Assembly (NCBI GenBank): GCA_017430325.1
Contig: JAFRNE010000031.1
Span: forward strand, 1-51,122
Source of the DNA: Eubacterium sp.
GTDB lineage: Bacteria > Bacillota > Clostridia > Lachnospirales > Lachnospiraceae
Direction: 5' to 3'
Length of the DNA stretch: 51,122 nt
In this document: positions 15,759 to 25,124 of the stretch, in pieces
Position numbering within the stretch: position 1 is the first letter of the stretch
How the letters are laid out: every line of letters begins with the position of its first letter
The notes under the pieces: generated by a model
The model's input: only the letters and a program-made list of their open reading frames with translations
What the model was told of the DNA's origin: nothing
Databases searched by the model: none
Position numbers and translations under genes: made by a program

Positions 15759-16607
15759 ATGGAAAAAATAAAACAACAGACATTTACCGGTGAGAGAGCT
15801 CTTTTTACAAGTGCAGGTCTTGATATTTACAACTGTATCTTTGAGGACGGAGAGTCTCCGCTTAAGCATAGCAGAAATATAAAAATTACCGACAGCGCTT
15901 TCAGATGGAGATATCCGCTGTGGTATTGCAGTGATATTAAACTGAATAATTGTACCTTCAATGAGGATGTGCGTGCGGGGCTCTGGTATACAGAGAATAT
16001 ACGTATAAATAAAGCCGTGATCGAGTCACCGAAGAATATAAGGCGCTGCAGTAATATCGAGCTTCATGACGTGCGCTTCACAAACGGACCGGAGACACTC
16101 TGGTTCTGCGATCATGTCATGATGAAGGATGTTTATGTGAAGGGCGATTATTTCGCAATGAACAGTAACAATATAAGAGTTGAACGCCTCGAGCTTGAAG
16201 GGAAATACTCTTTCGACGGCGTCAGCAACGTGGAGATATCCGACTCAAGGCTCATGACCAAGGATGCTTTCTGGAACAGTGAAAATGTAACGGTCTATGA
16301 TTCATATATTTCCGCTGAATATCTGGGCTGGAATTCGAAGAATCTGACCCTCATCAATTGTACCATAGAGAGTCTTCAGGGACTCTGCTATGTGGATAAT
16401 CTCGTGATGAAGAACTGCAGGACATTGAACACCACACTTGCATTTGAGTATTCAAATTGTGATGTTGAGATCGTGGATCATGTGGACAGCATCAAGAATC
16501 CGATCGGCGGAATCATACGTGTGGGCTCGGTCGGAGAGCTTATCATAGAACCGGAGAGAGTGAATCCGGAGGCAACGGAGATCATTATCACATCCGGAAA
16601 AAAATAA
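15759..16607 (+). CDS. DUF3737 right-handed beta-helix protein (282 aa)
   Basis: Built from about ten degenerate repeats of roughly 20 residues with the pattern 'N-[ILV]-x-[ILV]-x-[DN]-[CS]-x-[ILF]', for example SRNIKITDSAF, CSDIKLNNCTF, SENVTVYDSYI and SKNLTLINCTI. That periodicity is typical of a right-handed parallel beta-helix and matches the DUF3737 family. No signal peptide, so it should be cytosolic. No catalytic residues are recognisable and no function is known. GGGTGGGG precedes the ATG. Monocistronic by context. Confidence 0.85.
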   Translation: MEKIKQQTFTGERALFTSAGLDIYNCIFEDGESPLKHSRNIKITDSAFRWRYPLWYCSDIKLNNCTFNEDVRAGLWYTENIRINKAVIESPKNIRRCSNIELHDVRFTNGPETLWFCDHVMMKDVYVKGDYFAMNSNNIRVERLELEGKYSFDGVSNVEISDSRLMTKDAFWNSENVTVYDSYISAEYLGWNSKNLTLINCTIESLQGLCYVDNLVMKNCRTLNTTLAFEYSNCDVEIVDHVDSIKNPIGGIIRVGSVGELIIEPERVNPEATEIIITSGKK

Positions 16608-16628
16608 AATTATTTTTAAATTTGTATC

Positions 16629-16657
16629 TTGACAATTAATATTGCGTGCAATATAAT
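16629..16657 (+). promoter_or_regulatory. Perfect consensus promoter of the glutathione peroxidase gene
   Basis: TTGACA (16629-16634), 17 bp, TATAAT (16652-16657). Both hexamers are perfect, so the gene needs repression to be inducible; the palindrome at 16639-16654 fits that role. Confidence 0.85.
16639..16654. promoter_or_regulatory. Palindromic operator in the gpx promoter
   Basis: ATATTGC-GT-GCAATAT, a perfect 16-bp inverted repeat that fills the promoter spacer and covers half of the -10. Size and TTGC..GCAA half-sites resemble MarR-family operators; a redox-sensing MarR/OhrR protein is a guess from the function of the gene. Confidence 0.6.
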
Positions 16658-16732
16658 TTAGTAAAATCAATTATAGGACGCAAGAGGTTTCTTTTATAAG
16701 ATTTGTTTTATTTAATGTCAGGAGGTACCAAT

Positions 16733-17278
16733 ATGAGTGAATTTTATGATCTGACTGTAGAAAACCCACAGGGTGAGCAGATAAAAATGTCTGATTTTAA
16801 GGGCAAGGTAATCCTTGTAGTAAATACGGCCACAGGCTGCGGCTTCACACCACATTACAAGGACATCGAGGAGATGTATGAGAATTTCCACGAGAGAGGC
16901 TTCGAGGTTATCGATGTGCCATGTAACCAGTTTGCAGGCCAGACACCGGGAACCGATGAAGAGATCCATGAGTTCTGTTCTCTCAAGTACAACACCAAGT
17001 TCCCTCAGATGAAGAAGGCTGATGTAAACGGCGAGAATGCAATTCCGCTCTTCAAATATCTTAAGTCTAAGAAGGGCTTTGCGGGCTTCGGAAAAGGCCC
17101 GAAAGGACTTGCAATGTCAGCTATGCTGAAGACTATCGACAAGGATTATAAGAATAATCCGGAGATCAAATGGAACTTTACGAAGTTCCTTATCGACCGC
17201 AAGGGAGACGTGGTTGCCCGCTTCGAACCGACCGAGAAGATGGAAAATGTAGCGAAGGCAGTCGAGGAATTATTGTAA
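16733..17278 (+). CDS. gpx: Glutathione peroxidase-family thiol peroxidase (181 aa)
   Basis: Reduces hydrogen or lipid peroxides, in bacteria of this type usually with thioredoxin. The peroxidatic residue is Cys36 in NTATGCGFTPHY, coded TGC, so it is not a selenoprotein. The second family motif is VPCNQFAGQTPG, with the catalytic-tetrad Gln and a second Cys; the third is KWNFTKFLIDRKG with the Trp and Asn. ATG 16733 follows GGAGG; an upstream in-frame extension to 16703 lacks an RBS. Single gene with a perfect promoter and terminator. Confidence 0.93.
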   Translation: MSEFYDLTVENPQGEQIKMSDFKGKVILVVNTATGCGFTPHYKDIEEMYENFHERGFEVIDVPCNQFAGQTPGTDEEIHEFCSLKYNTKFPQMKKADVNGENAIPLFKYLKSKKGFAGFGKGPKGLAMSAMLKTIDKDYKNNPEIKWNFTKFLIDRKGDVVARFEPTEKMENVAKAVEELL

Positions 17279-17289
17279 ACCAAGATCCA

Positions 17290-17338
17290 AAGCCGCGATA
17301 AACTTAAGTTTTTCTTAAGTTTATCGCGGCTTTTTATT
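17290..17338 (+). terminator. Terminator of gpx, 19-bp perfect stem
   Basis: AAGCCGCGATAAACTTAAG (17290-17308) pairs perfectly with 17314-17332, loop TTTTT, followed by TTTATT. The ileS promoter begins directly after it. Confidence 0.92.
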
Positions 17339-17366
17339 TGACCGACACCCTTGTAAGTGGTATAAT
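17338..17366 (+). promoter_or_regulatory. ileS promoter
   Basis: TTGACC (17338-17343), 17 bp, TATAAT (17361-17366). Initiation near 17373 would leave a leader of only about 28 bases, too short for a T-box riboswitch. Confidence 0.8.
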
Positions 17367-17400
17367 ACTGCAAGATTATTTTATGAAAGGATCCAAAGTT

Positions 17401-20400
17401 ATGTACGACAAGGTTTCCACAAAACTTAACTTTACCGAGAACGAGGATAAGGTCCTTCAGTTCTGGAAAGAGAACAAGGTATTTGAGAAGAGTATAGACG
17501 AAAAGAAGGAGCTTCCGACATATACATTCTATGACGGACCTCCAACAGCGAACGGTAAGCCACATATCGGCCACGTTCTTACACGTGTTATCAAGGATAT
17601 GATCCCTAGATATCAGACTATGAAGGGACATAAGATCATCCGTAAAGCAGGCTGGGATACTCATGGTCTTCCGGTTGAGCTTGAGGTTGAGAAGGAGCTC
17701 GGCATCAACGGCAAGGAGCAGATCGAGGAATACGGCATCGAGCCATTCATCGGTAAGTGTAAGGAATCAGTTTGGCAGTACAAGGGCATGTGGGAGGAAT
17801 TCTCCGGCAAGGTTGGCTTCTGGGCTGACATGGACGACCCATATGTAACCTATCACAATGATTTCATCGAGTCCGAGTGGTGGGCTCTCAAGACTATCTG
17901 GGACAAGGGCCTTCTCTACAAGGGCTTCAAGGTTGTTCCTTATTGTCCACGCTGCGGAACTCCGCTTTCGAGCCACGAGGTTGCTCAGGGCTATAAGACA
18001 GTTAAGGAGCGTTCTGCAGTTGTAAGATTCAGGGCTATCGATCCTGATGCAGCAGAAGAGTATTTCTTCCTCGCATGGACAACAACACCATGGACACTTC
18101 CGAGCAACACCTACCTCTGCGTAAATCCTGAAGAATCTTACGTAAAGGTTAAGGCAGTTGACGGTTATACATATATCCTCGCTGAGGCACTTCTTGACAA
18201 GGTGATCGGCGGACTTCTCGATGAGAAGGATAAGGAAGGCAATCCAAAATACACTGCTAACGCAGCAGGAAAGGCATATGAGATCCTGGAGACCTACAAG
18301 GGTTCGGATCTTGAATATAAGCAGTATGAGCCACTCTTCGCATGTGCAGGAGAGAAGGCTGAGAAGCAGCACAAGAAGGCGCATTACGTAGTATGTGACG
18401 GATACGTAACCATGGAAGATGGTACAGGTATCGTTCATATCGCACCTGCTTTCGGTGAAGACGACGGACGTGTAGGACGTAAATATGACGGTCCGTTCAT
18501 CCAGTTCGTTGACGGCAAGGGAAATATGACAGAGGAGACTCCTTTCGCAGGTCTCTTCGTTAAGGATGCGGATCCGAAGGTACTTGTTGACCTTGAATCA
18601 CGCGGACTTCTTTTCGCTGCACCAAAGTTCGAGCATGACTATCCACATTGCTGGAGATGCGATACACCGCTCATCTACTATGCAAGAGAGTCATGGTTCA
18701 TCAAGATGACAGCCGTTTCGGACGAAATGGTGGCAAATAATGATACAGTTAACTGGATACCTGAAGGAATCGGTAAGGGACGTTTCGGCGAATGGCTTAA
18801 GAACGTTCAGGATTGGGGCATCTCACGTAACCGTTACTGGGGTACACCACTCAATATCTGGGAGTGTCCTGACTGCGGCAAGCAGATCTCTATCGGCAGT
18901 ATCGCAGAGCTTCGTGAGAAGGGCTATACAGTTAATGCTGACGGTTCAAAGGGCGAGGTTAATCCTGAGATCGAGCTTCACAGACCATTTGTTGATGATG
19001 TTCTGATCGAGTGCCCTGAGTGCAAACATGCCATGAAGCGTGTGCCTGAGGTTATCGACTGCTGGTTCGATTCAGGTGCGATGCCATTTGCACAGTGGCA
19101 TTATCCATTTGAGAATAAGGAGATCTTCGAGGAGAACTTCCCTGCAGACTTCATCTCAGAGGCTGTTGACCAGACAAGAGGATGGTTCTATTCTCTTATG
19201 GCTGAGTCTACACTTCTCTTCAACAAGGCACCTTACAAGAACGTTATCGTTCTCGGTCACGTTCAGGATAAGGATGGCCAGAAGATGAGTAAGTCTAAGG
19301 GCAACGCTGTTGATCCTATGGAGGCTCTGGGCAAATACGGCGCTGATGCGATAAGATGGTATTTCTACACCAATTCAGCTCCATGGCTTCCTAACCGTTT
19401 CCACGAGGACGCAGTTATGGAAGGCCAGAGAAAGTTCATGGGAACTCTCTGGAATACATATGCATTCTACACACTTTATGCTGAGATCGATCAGTTCAAT
19501 CCGCTGGATTACAGCCTTGATTATGACAAGCTTTCCGTTATGGACAAGTGGCTCCTCAGCAAGTTAAATACAGCTGTTAAGACCTTCGACGAGCAGCTCG
19601 GCAATTACAGGATCCCTGAAGCAGCTAAGATCCTTGCAGAGTTCGTTGATGATATGAGTAACTGGTATGTAAGACGCTGTCGTGAGCGTTATTGGGTTAA
19701 GGACATGCCGCAGGACAAGATCAATGCTTACATGACTCTTTACACTGCGCTTGTTACTATCTGCGAGGTTGCGGCTCCTATGGTTCCGTTCCTTACAGAG
19801 AGCATCTACCAGAATCTCGTAAGAAATATTGATAAGGACGCTCCAATAAGCATCCACCTCTGCGATTATCCTGAGGTTCAGGAGGAGTTCATCGACTCAG
19901 AGCTTGAGGAGAACATGGATGAGGTTCTTAAGTGCGTTGTATTTGGACGTGCAGCAAGAAATACCTCAAACATCAAGAACAGACAGCCGATCGCAAATAT
20001 GTTTATCAAGTCTGAGAAGACACTTCCTGAGTTCTTTGTTGACATCATCAAGGACGAGCTTAACATCAAGAATGTTGAGTGGAAGGAAGATGTTTCAGAG
20101 TTCTCGACATATACATTTAAGCCACAGCTCAGAACTGTTGGTCCTAAGTACGGCAAGTTCCTCGGCGGCATCAAGGAATACCTTGCTGCAGTTGACGGAA
20201 ACAAGGCTATGCAGACACTTAAGTCAGAGGGTGTACTTAAGTTCACTGTTAATGATACAGAGATCGCTCTTGCAGAAGAGGATCTTCTTATAGATGTTGC
20301 GAAGTCTGATGACTACGTAACAGAAGGCGACAATTACGTTACAGTTGTTCTCGACACAAGACTCACACCTGAGCTTATCGAGGAAGGCTACGTAAGAGAG

Positions 20401-20631
20401 ATCATTTCAAAGATCCAGTCAATGCGTAAGGAAGCAGACTTCAACGTGACCGACAGGATCAAGGTTTACACCGAAGGAAATGACAAAATAGCCGGTATCA
20501 TCGCTTCAAATGCCGATACGATTAAGACAGCCGTTCTTGCGGATGAACTTATTTCCGGCTCAGCGACAGGCTTTGTAAAGGACTGGAATATTAACGGCGA
20601 AGACGTGAAGATGGGCGTAGCCAAGGTATAA
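17401..20631 (+). CDS. ileS: Isoleucyl-tRNA synthetase (1076 aa)
   Basis: Charges tRNA-Ile. The class I signatures are clear: PHIGH with H55 and H58, and KMSKS at 628-632. The editing domain (about 190-400) and the C-terminal anticodon-binding domain are complete. The overall sequence (YDGPPTANGKPHIGH, TRGWFYSL) resembles the eukaryote-like IleS2 branch, whose members are often tolerant of mupirocin; that is family knowledge, not shown here. ATG 17401 is chosen because AAAGGA lies 9 bases ahead and the transcript starts only at about 17373. No T-box precedes it, which is unusual for Firmicutes. Confidence 0.95.
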   Translation: MYDKVSTKLNFTENEDKVLQFWKENKVFEKSIDEKKELPTYTFYDGPPTANGKPHIGHVLTRVIKDMIPRYQTMKGHKIIRKAGWDTHGLPVELEVEKELGINGKEQIEEYGIEPFIGKCKESVWQYKGMWEEFSGKVGFWADMDDPYVTYHNDFIESEWWALKTIWDKGLLYKGFKVVPYCPRCGTPLSSHEVAQGYKTVKERSAVVRFRAIDPDAAEEYFFLAWTTTPWTLPSNTYLCVNPEESYVKVKAVDGYTYILAEALLDKVIGGLLDEKDKEGNPKYTANAAGKAYEILETYKGSDLEYKQYEPLFACAGEKAEKQHKKAHYVVCDGYVTMEDGTGIVHIAPAFGEDDGRVGRKYDGPFIQFVDGKGNMTEETPFAGLFVKDADPKVLVDLESRGLLFAAPKFEHDYPHCWRCDTPLIYYARESWFIKMTAVSDEMVANNDTVNWIPEGIGKGRFGEWLKNVQDWGISRNRYWGTPLNIWECPDCGKQISIGSIAELREKGYTVNADGSKGEVNPEIELHRPFVDDVLIECPECKHAMKRVPEVIDCWFDSGAMPFAQWHYPFENKEIFEENFPADFISEAVDQTRGWFYSLMAESTLLFNKAPYKNVIVLGHVQDKDGQKMSKSKGNAVDPMEALGKYGADAIRWYFYTNSAPWLPNRFHEDAVMEGQRKFMGTLWNTYAFYTLYAEIDQFNPLDYSLDYDKLSVMDKWLLSKLNTAVKTFDEQLGNYRIPEAAKILAEFVDDMSNWYVRRCRERYWVKDMPQDKINAYMTLYTALVTICEVAAPMVPFLTESIYQNLVRNIDKDAPISIHLCDYPEVQEEFIDSELEENMDEVLKCVVFGRAARNTSNIKNRQPIANMFIKSEKTLPEFFVDIIKDELNIKNVEWKEDVSEFSTYTFKPQLRTVGPKYGKFLGGIKEYLAAVDGNKAMQTLKSEGVLKFTVNDTEIALAEEDLLIDVAKSDDYVTEGDNYVTVVLDTRLTPELIEEGYVREIISKIQSMRKEADFNVTDRIKVYTEGNDKIAGIIASNADTIKTAVLADELISGSATGFVKDWNINGEDVKMGVAKV

Positions 20632-20668
20632 CGAACTTTGAACTAAGCTTTCCTCGATAAACTGAATT

Positions 20669-20741
20669 GAATCCGCGAATAAATATGTCCGTGAAGGCGT
20701 ATTTTATCTACAACTGAACGGATATATTTATTCGTGGATTC
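20669..20741. repeat. Long inverted repeat between ileS and glgP
   Basis: Two 24-base arms (20669-20692 and 20718-20741) differ at two positions, both G-U compatible; they begin GAATCCGCGAATAAATATG and end TTTATTCGTGGATTC. The 25-base loop is AT-rich. No T run follows, so it is not a classical terminator; it may stabilise or punctuate the ileS-glgP mRNA, or be the remnant of a small palindromic repeat. Confidence 0.75.
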
Positions 20742-20786
20742 GACAAAGAGTGGATGGAAAGCGTGTGATAAAGAGGAGGGAATGGA

Positions 20787-23246
20787 ATGAAGAAAATTGC
20801 GGATTTTGATAAGGCGGCTTTTAAGGCTGAGGTTATCAACAATGTTAAGACACTCTACAGAAGAGATATCGATGAAGCAACACCTCAGATGATATATCAG
20901 GCTGTAGCCTACGCGGTTAAGGACGACATCATCGACAGATGGATCGCAACCCACAAGGTATATAAAAAGCAGAATGTTAAGAAGGTTTATTACCTTTCGA
21001 TGGAGTTCCTTATTGGAAGACTTCTCGGAAATAATATCCTGAGTCTCGGTTACTATCCGCAGATCAAGGAAGCTCTTGAAGAGATGGGCTTTGATATGAA
21101 CTTTATCGAGGATCAGGAGAGAGACCCTGCACTTGGTAATGGTGGTCTCGGCCGTCTTGCAGCTTGCTTCCTGGATTCACTTTCAACACTTGGTTATCCT
21201 GCATATGGCTGCGGTATCCGTTATCGCTATGGTATGTTCAAGCAGAAGATCAAGGACGGTTATCAGTATGAGGCACCGGATGACTGGTTAAAGCACGGCT
21301 ACCCATTCGAGGTTAAGCGTGCAGAGTATGCCGTTGAGGTTAAGTTCGGCGGTTATGTAAGAGTTGAGCAGAAGAACGGACGTAACCAGTTCATCCAGGA
21401 AGGTTACAGATCAGTTCGTGCCGTACCTTACGATCTCCCTGTAGTTGGCTATGGAAATAACGTTGTAAATACACTTCGTATCTGGGACGCAGAGGCTCCA
21501 CAGGAGTTCAATCTTGAGTCCTTCGACAGAGGTGAGTATGATAAGGCTGTTGAGGAAGCAAACCTTGCAAGAACACTTGTTGAGGTTCTTTATCCGAACG
21601 ACAATCACATCTCAGGTAAGGAACTCAGACTTAAGCAGCAGTATTTCTTCATCTCTGCTTCTGTACAGAGAGCTATCCTTAAGTTTAAGGAGAACAATGA
21701 AGACATCCACGATCTTCCTGAGAAGGTTGTATTCCAGCTTAACGATACACACCCAACAGTATGCGTAGCAGAGCTTATGAGAATCCTCATGGATGAGGAA
21801 GGACTTGAGTGGGATGATGCATGGGATATCACAACACGTACCTGTGCTTACACAAACCACACCATCATGTCAGAGGCTCTTGAGAAGTGGCCTATCGAGC
21901 TCTTCAGCAGACTGCTTCCACGTGTATATCAGATTGTTGAGGAGATCAACAGAAGATTCATCCTCAAGATTCAGGAGATGTATCCGGGTAATCAGGACAA
22001 GGTTAAGTCTATGGCTATCCTTTATGATGGACAGGTTAAGATGGCTCACCTTGCTATCGCCGGTTCTTTCTCAGTTAACGGTGTTGCCAAGCTTCATACA
22101 GAGATCCTTAAGAAGAGAGAGCTTAAAGACTTCTATGAGATGAGACCTGAGCAGTTCAATAACAAGACAAACGGTATCACACAGAGAAGATTCCTTGCAC
22201 ACGGCAACCCTCTTCTCGCTAAGTGGTTAAATGAAAATATAGGTGACGGCTGGATCACAGACCTTTCTCAGATCAAGAAGGTTAAGGTTCTTGTTGACGA
22301 TCCTAAGTATCAGCAGGAATTCATGAACATCAAGTATCAGAACAAGCTTCGTCTTGCAGAGTACATCAAGGAGAACAATGGTATCGATGTTGATCCGAAC
22401 TCTATCTTCGATGTACAGATCAAGAGACTTCATGAGTACAAGAGACAGCTTCTCAACATTCTCCATGTAATGCATCTCTACAACGAGATCAAGGAGAATC
22501 CTGAGATGGATATCGTTCCAAGAACATTTATCTTCGGTGCGAAGGCAGCTGCAGGCTACAAGAGAGCTAAGCTTACTATCAAGCTCATCAACTCAGTAGC
22601 TGATGTTATCAACAACGATGCTTCTATCGACGGAAAGATCAAGGTTGTATTTATCGAGGATTACAGAGTATCAAATGCAGAGATCCTTGTTGCTGCAGCT
22701 GATGTTTCAGAGCAGATCTCAACTGCCTCACGTGAGGCTTCAGGTACAGGTAACATGAAGTTCATGCTTAACGGTGCTCCTACACTCGGAACCATGGACG
22801 GTGCAAACGTTGAGATCGTTGAAGAAGTTGGTGCCGAGAATGCATTTATCTTCGGTCTCTCAGCTGACGAAGTTATGAAATACGAGCGTGAGGGTGGCTA
22901 CAATCCTTGGGATATCTACAACTCAAATCAGAATGTCAGAAAGGTACTTACACAGCTTATCAACGGTATGTATTCTCCTGATGATCCTGAGAGATTCAGA
23001 GACCTCTATGATTCACTTACCAAGGAAGATATTTACTTCATCCTTAAGGACTTTGATTCATATGCAGAGGCTCAGAAGAGAGTTGACGAGGCTTACAGAG
23101 ATACAGCAGCCTGGGCACGTATGGCTATGATGAACACAGCCTGCGCAGGTAAGTTCTCTTCAGACAGAACTATCGAAGAGTACGTTAAGGATATCTGGCA
23201 CTTAAAGAAGGTTAAGGTTGACCTTGGCAAGAAGAGTGCTAAATAA
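20787..23246 (+). CDS. glgP: Glycogen/alpha-glucan phosphorylase (819 aa)
   Basis: Releases glucose-1-phosphate from alpha-1,4-glucans using phosphate and pyridoxal phosphate (GT35). The sequence is full length and highly conserved: RDPALGNGGLGRLAACFLDS near the N-terminus, FQLNDTHPT, the FDVQIKRLHEYKRQ segment and the PLP loop EASGTGNMKFMLNGA with Lys658. GAGGAGGG precedes ATG. No other glg gene lies nearby; glmM and cellobiose phosphorylase in the window also handle sugar phosphates. Confidence 0.97.
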   Translation: MKKIADFDKAAFKAEVINNVKTLYRRDIDEATPQMIYQAVAYAVKDDIIDRWIATHKVYKKQNVKKVYYLSMEFLIGRLLGNNILSLGYYPQIKEALEEMGFDMNFIEDQERDPALGNGGLGRLAACFLDSLSTLGYPAYGCGIRYRYGMFKQKIKDGYQYEAPDDWLKHGYPFEVKRAEYAVEVKFGGYVRVEQKNGRNQFIQEGYRSVRAVPYDLPVVGYGNNVVNTLRIWDAEAPQEFNLESFDRGEYDKAVEEANLARTLVEVLYPNDNHISGKELRLKQQYFFISASVQRAILKFKENNEDIHDLPEKVVFQLNDTHPTVCVAELMRILMDEEGLEWDDAWDITTRTCAYTNHTIMSEALEKWPIELFSRLLPRVYQIVEEINRRFILKIQEMYPGNQDKVKSMAILYDGQVKMAHLAIAGSFSVNGVAKLHTEILKKRELKDFYEMRPEQFNNKTNGITQRRFLAHGNPLLAKWLNENIGDGWITDLSQIKKVKVLVDDPKYQQEFMNIKYQNKLRLAEYIKENNGIDVDPNSIFDVQIKRLHEYKRQLLNILHVMHLYNEIKENPEMDIVPRTFIFGAKAAAGYKRAKLTIKLINSVADVINNDASIDGKIKVVFIEDYRVSNAEILVAAADVSEQISTASREASGTGNMKFMLNGAPTLGTMDGANVEIVEEVGAENAFIFGLSADEVMKYEREGGYNPWDIYNSNQNVRKVLTQLINGMYSPDDPERFRDLYDSLTKEDIYFILKDFDSYAEAQKRVDEAYRDTAAWARMAMMNTACAGKFSSDRTIEEYVKDIWHLKKVKVDLGKKSAK

Positions 23247-23268
23247 GATAGCTAAGATATAATATCAG

Positions 23269-23297
23269 GCCGCACGACTAAATGTCGTGCGGCTTTC
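23269..23297 (+). terminator. Terminator of glgP
   Basis: GCCGCACGAC (23269-23278) pairs perfectly with GTCGTGCGGC (23284-23293), loop TAAAT, then TTTCTTG. Confidence 0.88.
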
Positions 23298-23423
23298 TTG
23301 TGGCAAAGCCAAAAGGATTATGATAACATATTATTTAGATGTTTTGGGGACTCTGTTTTGAAGTAACGGTGATGACCGGCTTCAGGTAACATATGGTTAT
23401 TTTTATATGTTGAGGAGGATAAT

Positions 23424-24413
23424 ATGTACGTAGCAAATGACAACAGATATGAAAAGATGAAATACAATTTCTGTGGCAGCAGCGGTCTTAAGCTGCCGGC
23501 TGTTTCGCTCGGACTCTGGCACAATTTCGGAGATACCGGAGTTTATGCAAATATCGAGGAGATGTGTTTTACAGCCTTTGATAATGGTGTTACACATTTT
23601 GATCTGGCTAATAATTACGGCCCTAAGGCGGGCAGTGCAGAGGCTAATTTCGGCAAGATACTTAAGGAACATTTTGCACCATATAGGGACGAACTGATCA
23701 TCTCTACCAAAGCTGGTTACGATATGTGGCCGGGACCTTACGGCGACGGTGGCAGCCGCAAATACCTTATCGCAAGTCTTGATCAGTCACTTAAGCGTAT
23801 GGGACTTGATTATGTGGATATATTCTATCATCACAGAATGGATCCGGAGACTCCTCTCGATGAGACAATGGGGGCTCTTGAGCAGATAGTAAGAAGCGGC
23901 AAGGCGCTTTATGTAGGGCTTTCCAATTATGACGGACCGACCCTCGAGAAGGCTGCGGCTATTCTTGAGGAACGTCATGTTCCATTTATCATCAATCAGA
24001 ACTGCTACAATATTCTCGACCGTACAGTTGAGAATAACGGTCTGAAGGAAACTTCAAAGAAACTTGGTAAGGGTATCATCTGCTTCTCGCCACTTGCTCA
24101 GGGAAGACTTACAAACAGATATTTTAACGGGATTCCTGCAGACAGCCGCGTGAAGACTGACGGACGTTTTCTCAGGGCTGATCAGGTTTCTGACGAAAGT
24201 CTTGAAAATATAAAGAAGCTTAATGATATCGCGGCAAACCGCGGGCAGACACTTGCTGAGATGGCTCTTGCATGGCTGCTGCATGATGGCGTGATCACCT
24301 CGGTTCTTGCCGGTGCGTCAAGACCTTCGCAGATCATAGACAACATTAAGGCGGTGGAGAATATCACCTTCACACAGGACGAGCTGGCGGAGATTGACAG
24401 GCTGTCGAAGTGA
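23424..24413 (+). CDS. Aldo/keto reductase, YghZ/Kv-beta-like (329 aa)
   Basis: An NADPH-dependent oxidoreductase with a TIM-barrel fold. The catalytic tetrad is visible: Asp and Tyr in FDLANNYGP, Lys in IISTKAGYD, His in FYHHRMD. The cofactor site is suggested by SPLAQGRLTNRY and the C-terminal GASRPSQIIDN. The best-matching branch (YghZ, L-glyceraldehyde-3-phosphate reductase) works on methylglyoxal and small aldehydes, but substrate assignment within this family is unreliable. GAGGAGG precedes the ATG. No clear partner gene. Confidence 0.9.
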   Translation: MYVANDNRYEKMKYNFCGSSGLKLPAVSLGLWHNFGDTGVYANIEEMCFTAFDNGVTHFDLANNYGPKAGSAEANFGKILKEHFAPYRDELIISTKAGYDMWPGPYGDGGSRKYLIASLDQSLKRMGLDYVDIFYHHRMDPETPLDETMGALEQIVRSGKALYVGLSNYDGPTLEKAAAILEERHVPFIINQNCYNILDRTVENNGLKETSKKLGKGIICFSPLAQGRLTNRYFNGIPADSRVKTDGRFLRADQVSDESLENIKKLNDIAANRGQTLAEMALAWLLHDGVITSVLAGASRPSQIIDNIKAVENITFTQDELAEIDRLSK

Positions 24414-24449
24414 TATATTCACTAACTGATAAGAGGGTGGGGTGAAAAA

Positions 24450-24866
24450 ATGAAGAGGCATTTATTGGTTTTACTGTTAATGATGTTTGTTCTGACCGGC
24501 TGTTCTGCATCTGATACAGACAAAGAAAAAAACACAGGTGAAACGGCGACAGGACATAATGGCAGCGTAGTTGAGGCGGAATATATTTATGTTGATGGCC
24601 ACGTATACATAAATGCCCTTAAAACTATTGATAAAGACAGTATTAAGGAAGATATAATCAAACTGGGAGAAGTTACTAAGCAGGATGATTCGCATATTCC
24701 GGATGAAGAGTTTGAAAGTACTCATATTCCTGTAGGGACAGCCATATATCGGATTGGCGACAATATATGTATATATCGTGGTGGCGATTATTATATTCTT
24801 TTTGAACAAACTTTAGATAATGGAATGGCGATAGATGAAACAGAAGATCCGTCAACTCAAGAGTAG
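24450..24866 (+). CDS. Small lipoprotein of unknown function (138 aa)
   Basis: Signal peptide MKRHLLVLLLMMFVLTGC with the lipobox LTGC (Cys18). The mature part starts with a Ser/Thr/Gly/Glu-rich spacer and then a compact domain of about 90 residues (EYIYVDGHVYINALKTI to YRGGDYYILFEQ). No family recognised. GGGTGGGG precedes ATG, 36 bases after the reductase gene, so the two may be co-transcribed. Confidence 0.8.
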   Translation: MKRHLLVLLLMMFVLTGCSASDTDKEKNTGETATGHNGSVVEAEYIYVDGHVYINALKTIDKDSIKEDIIKLGEVTKQDDSHIPDEEFESTHIPVGTAIYRIGDNICIYRGGDYYILFEQTLDNGMAIDETEDPSTQE

Positions 24867-24905
24867 AAGGGGGATAAAAAACTTTGATATTTTATATTTA
24901 ATTTG

Positions 24906-24938
24906 AACGGGGCATCCGAATTGGATGTTCCGTTTTTT
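24906..24938 (+). terminator. Terminator after the lipoprotein gene
   Basis: AACGGGGCATCC (24906-24917) pairs with GGATGTTCCGTT (24923-24934) using G-U pairs, followed by a T run. Confidence 0.82.
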
Positions 24939-25124
24939 AATATGTTATAAAATAAGCTGGGAAGCATTGTTTACCGGCTTTGTCAATAGGCATGCCTAAG
25001 GCACACGTATTCGTCATAAAAAAATATAATATTTGAGGAAGATATTTCATTTTATTATCACTGCGGAGATGTTATATTAACATATATAACTATGCGTAGA
25101 TTTGCCGGATTGGGAGGTAGAAAA

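Noticed and set aside
16733..17278. Selenocysteine at the active site of the glutathione peroxidase
   Set aside because: The peroxidatic codon is TGC for Cys36, not TGA.
17338..17400. T-box riboswitch before ileS
   Set aside because: The promoter starts transcription about 28 bases before the ATG, and no specifier, T-box sequence or antiterminator is present.
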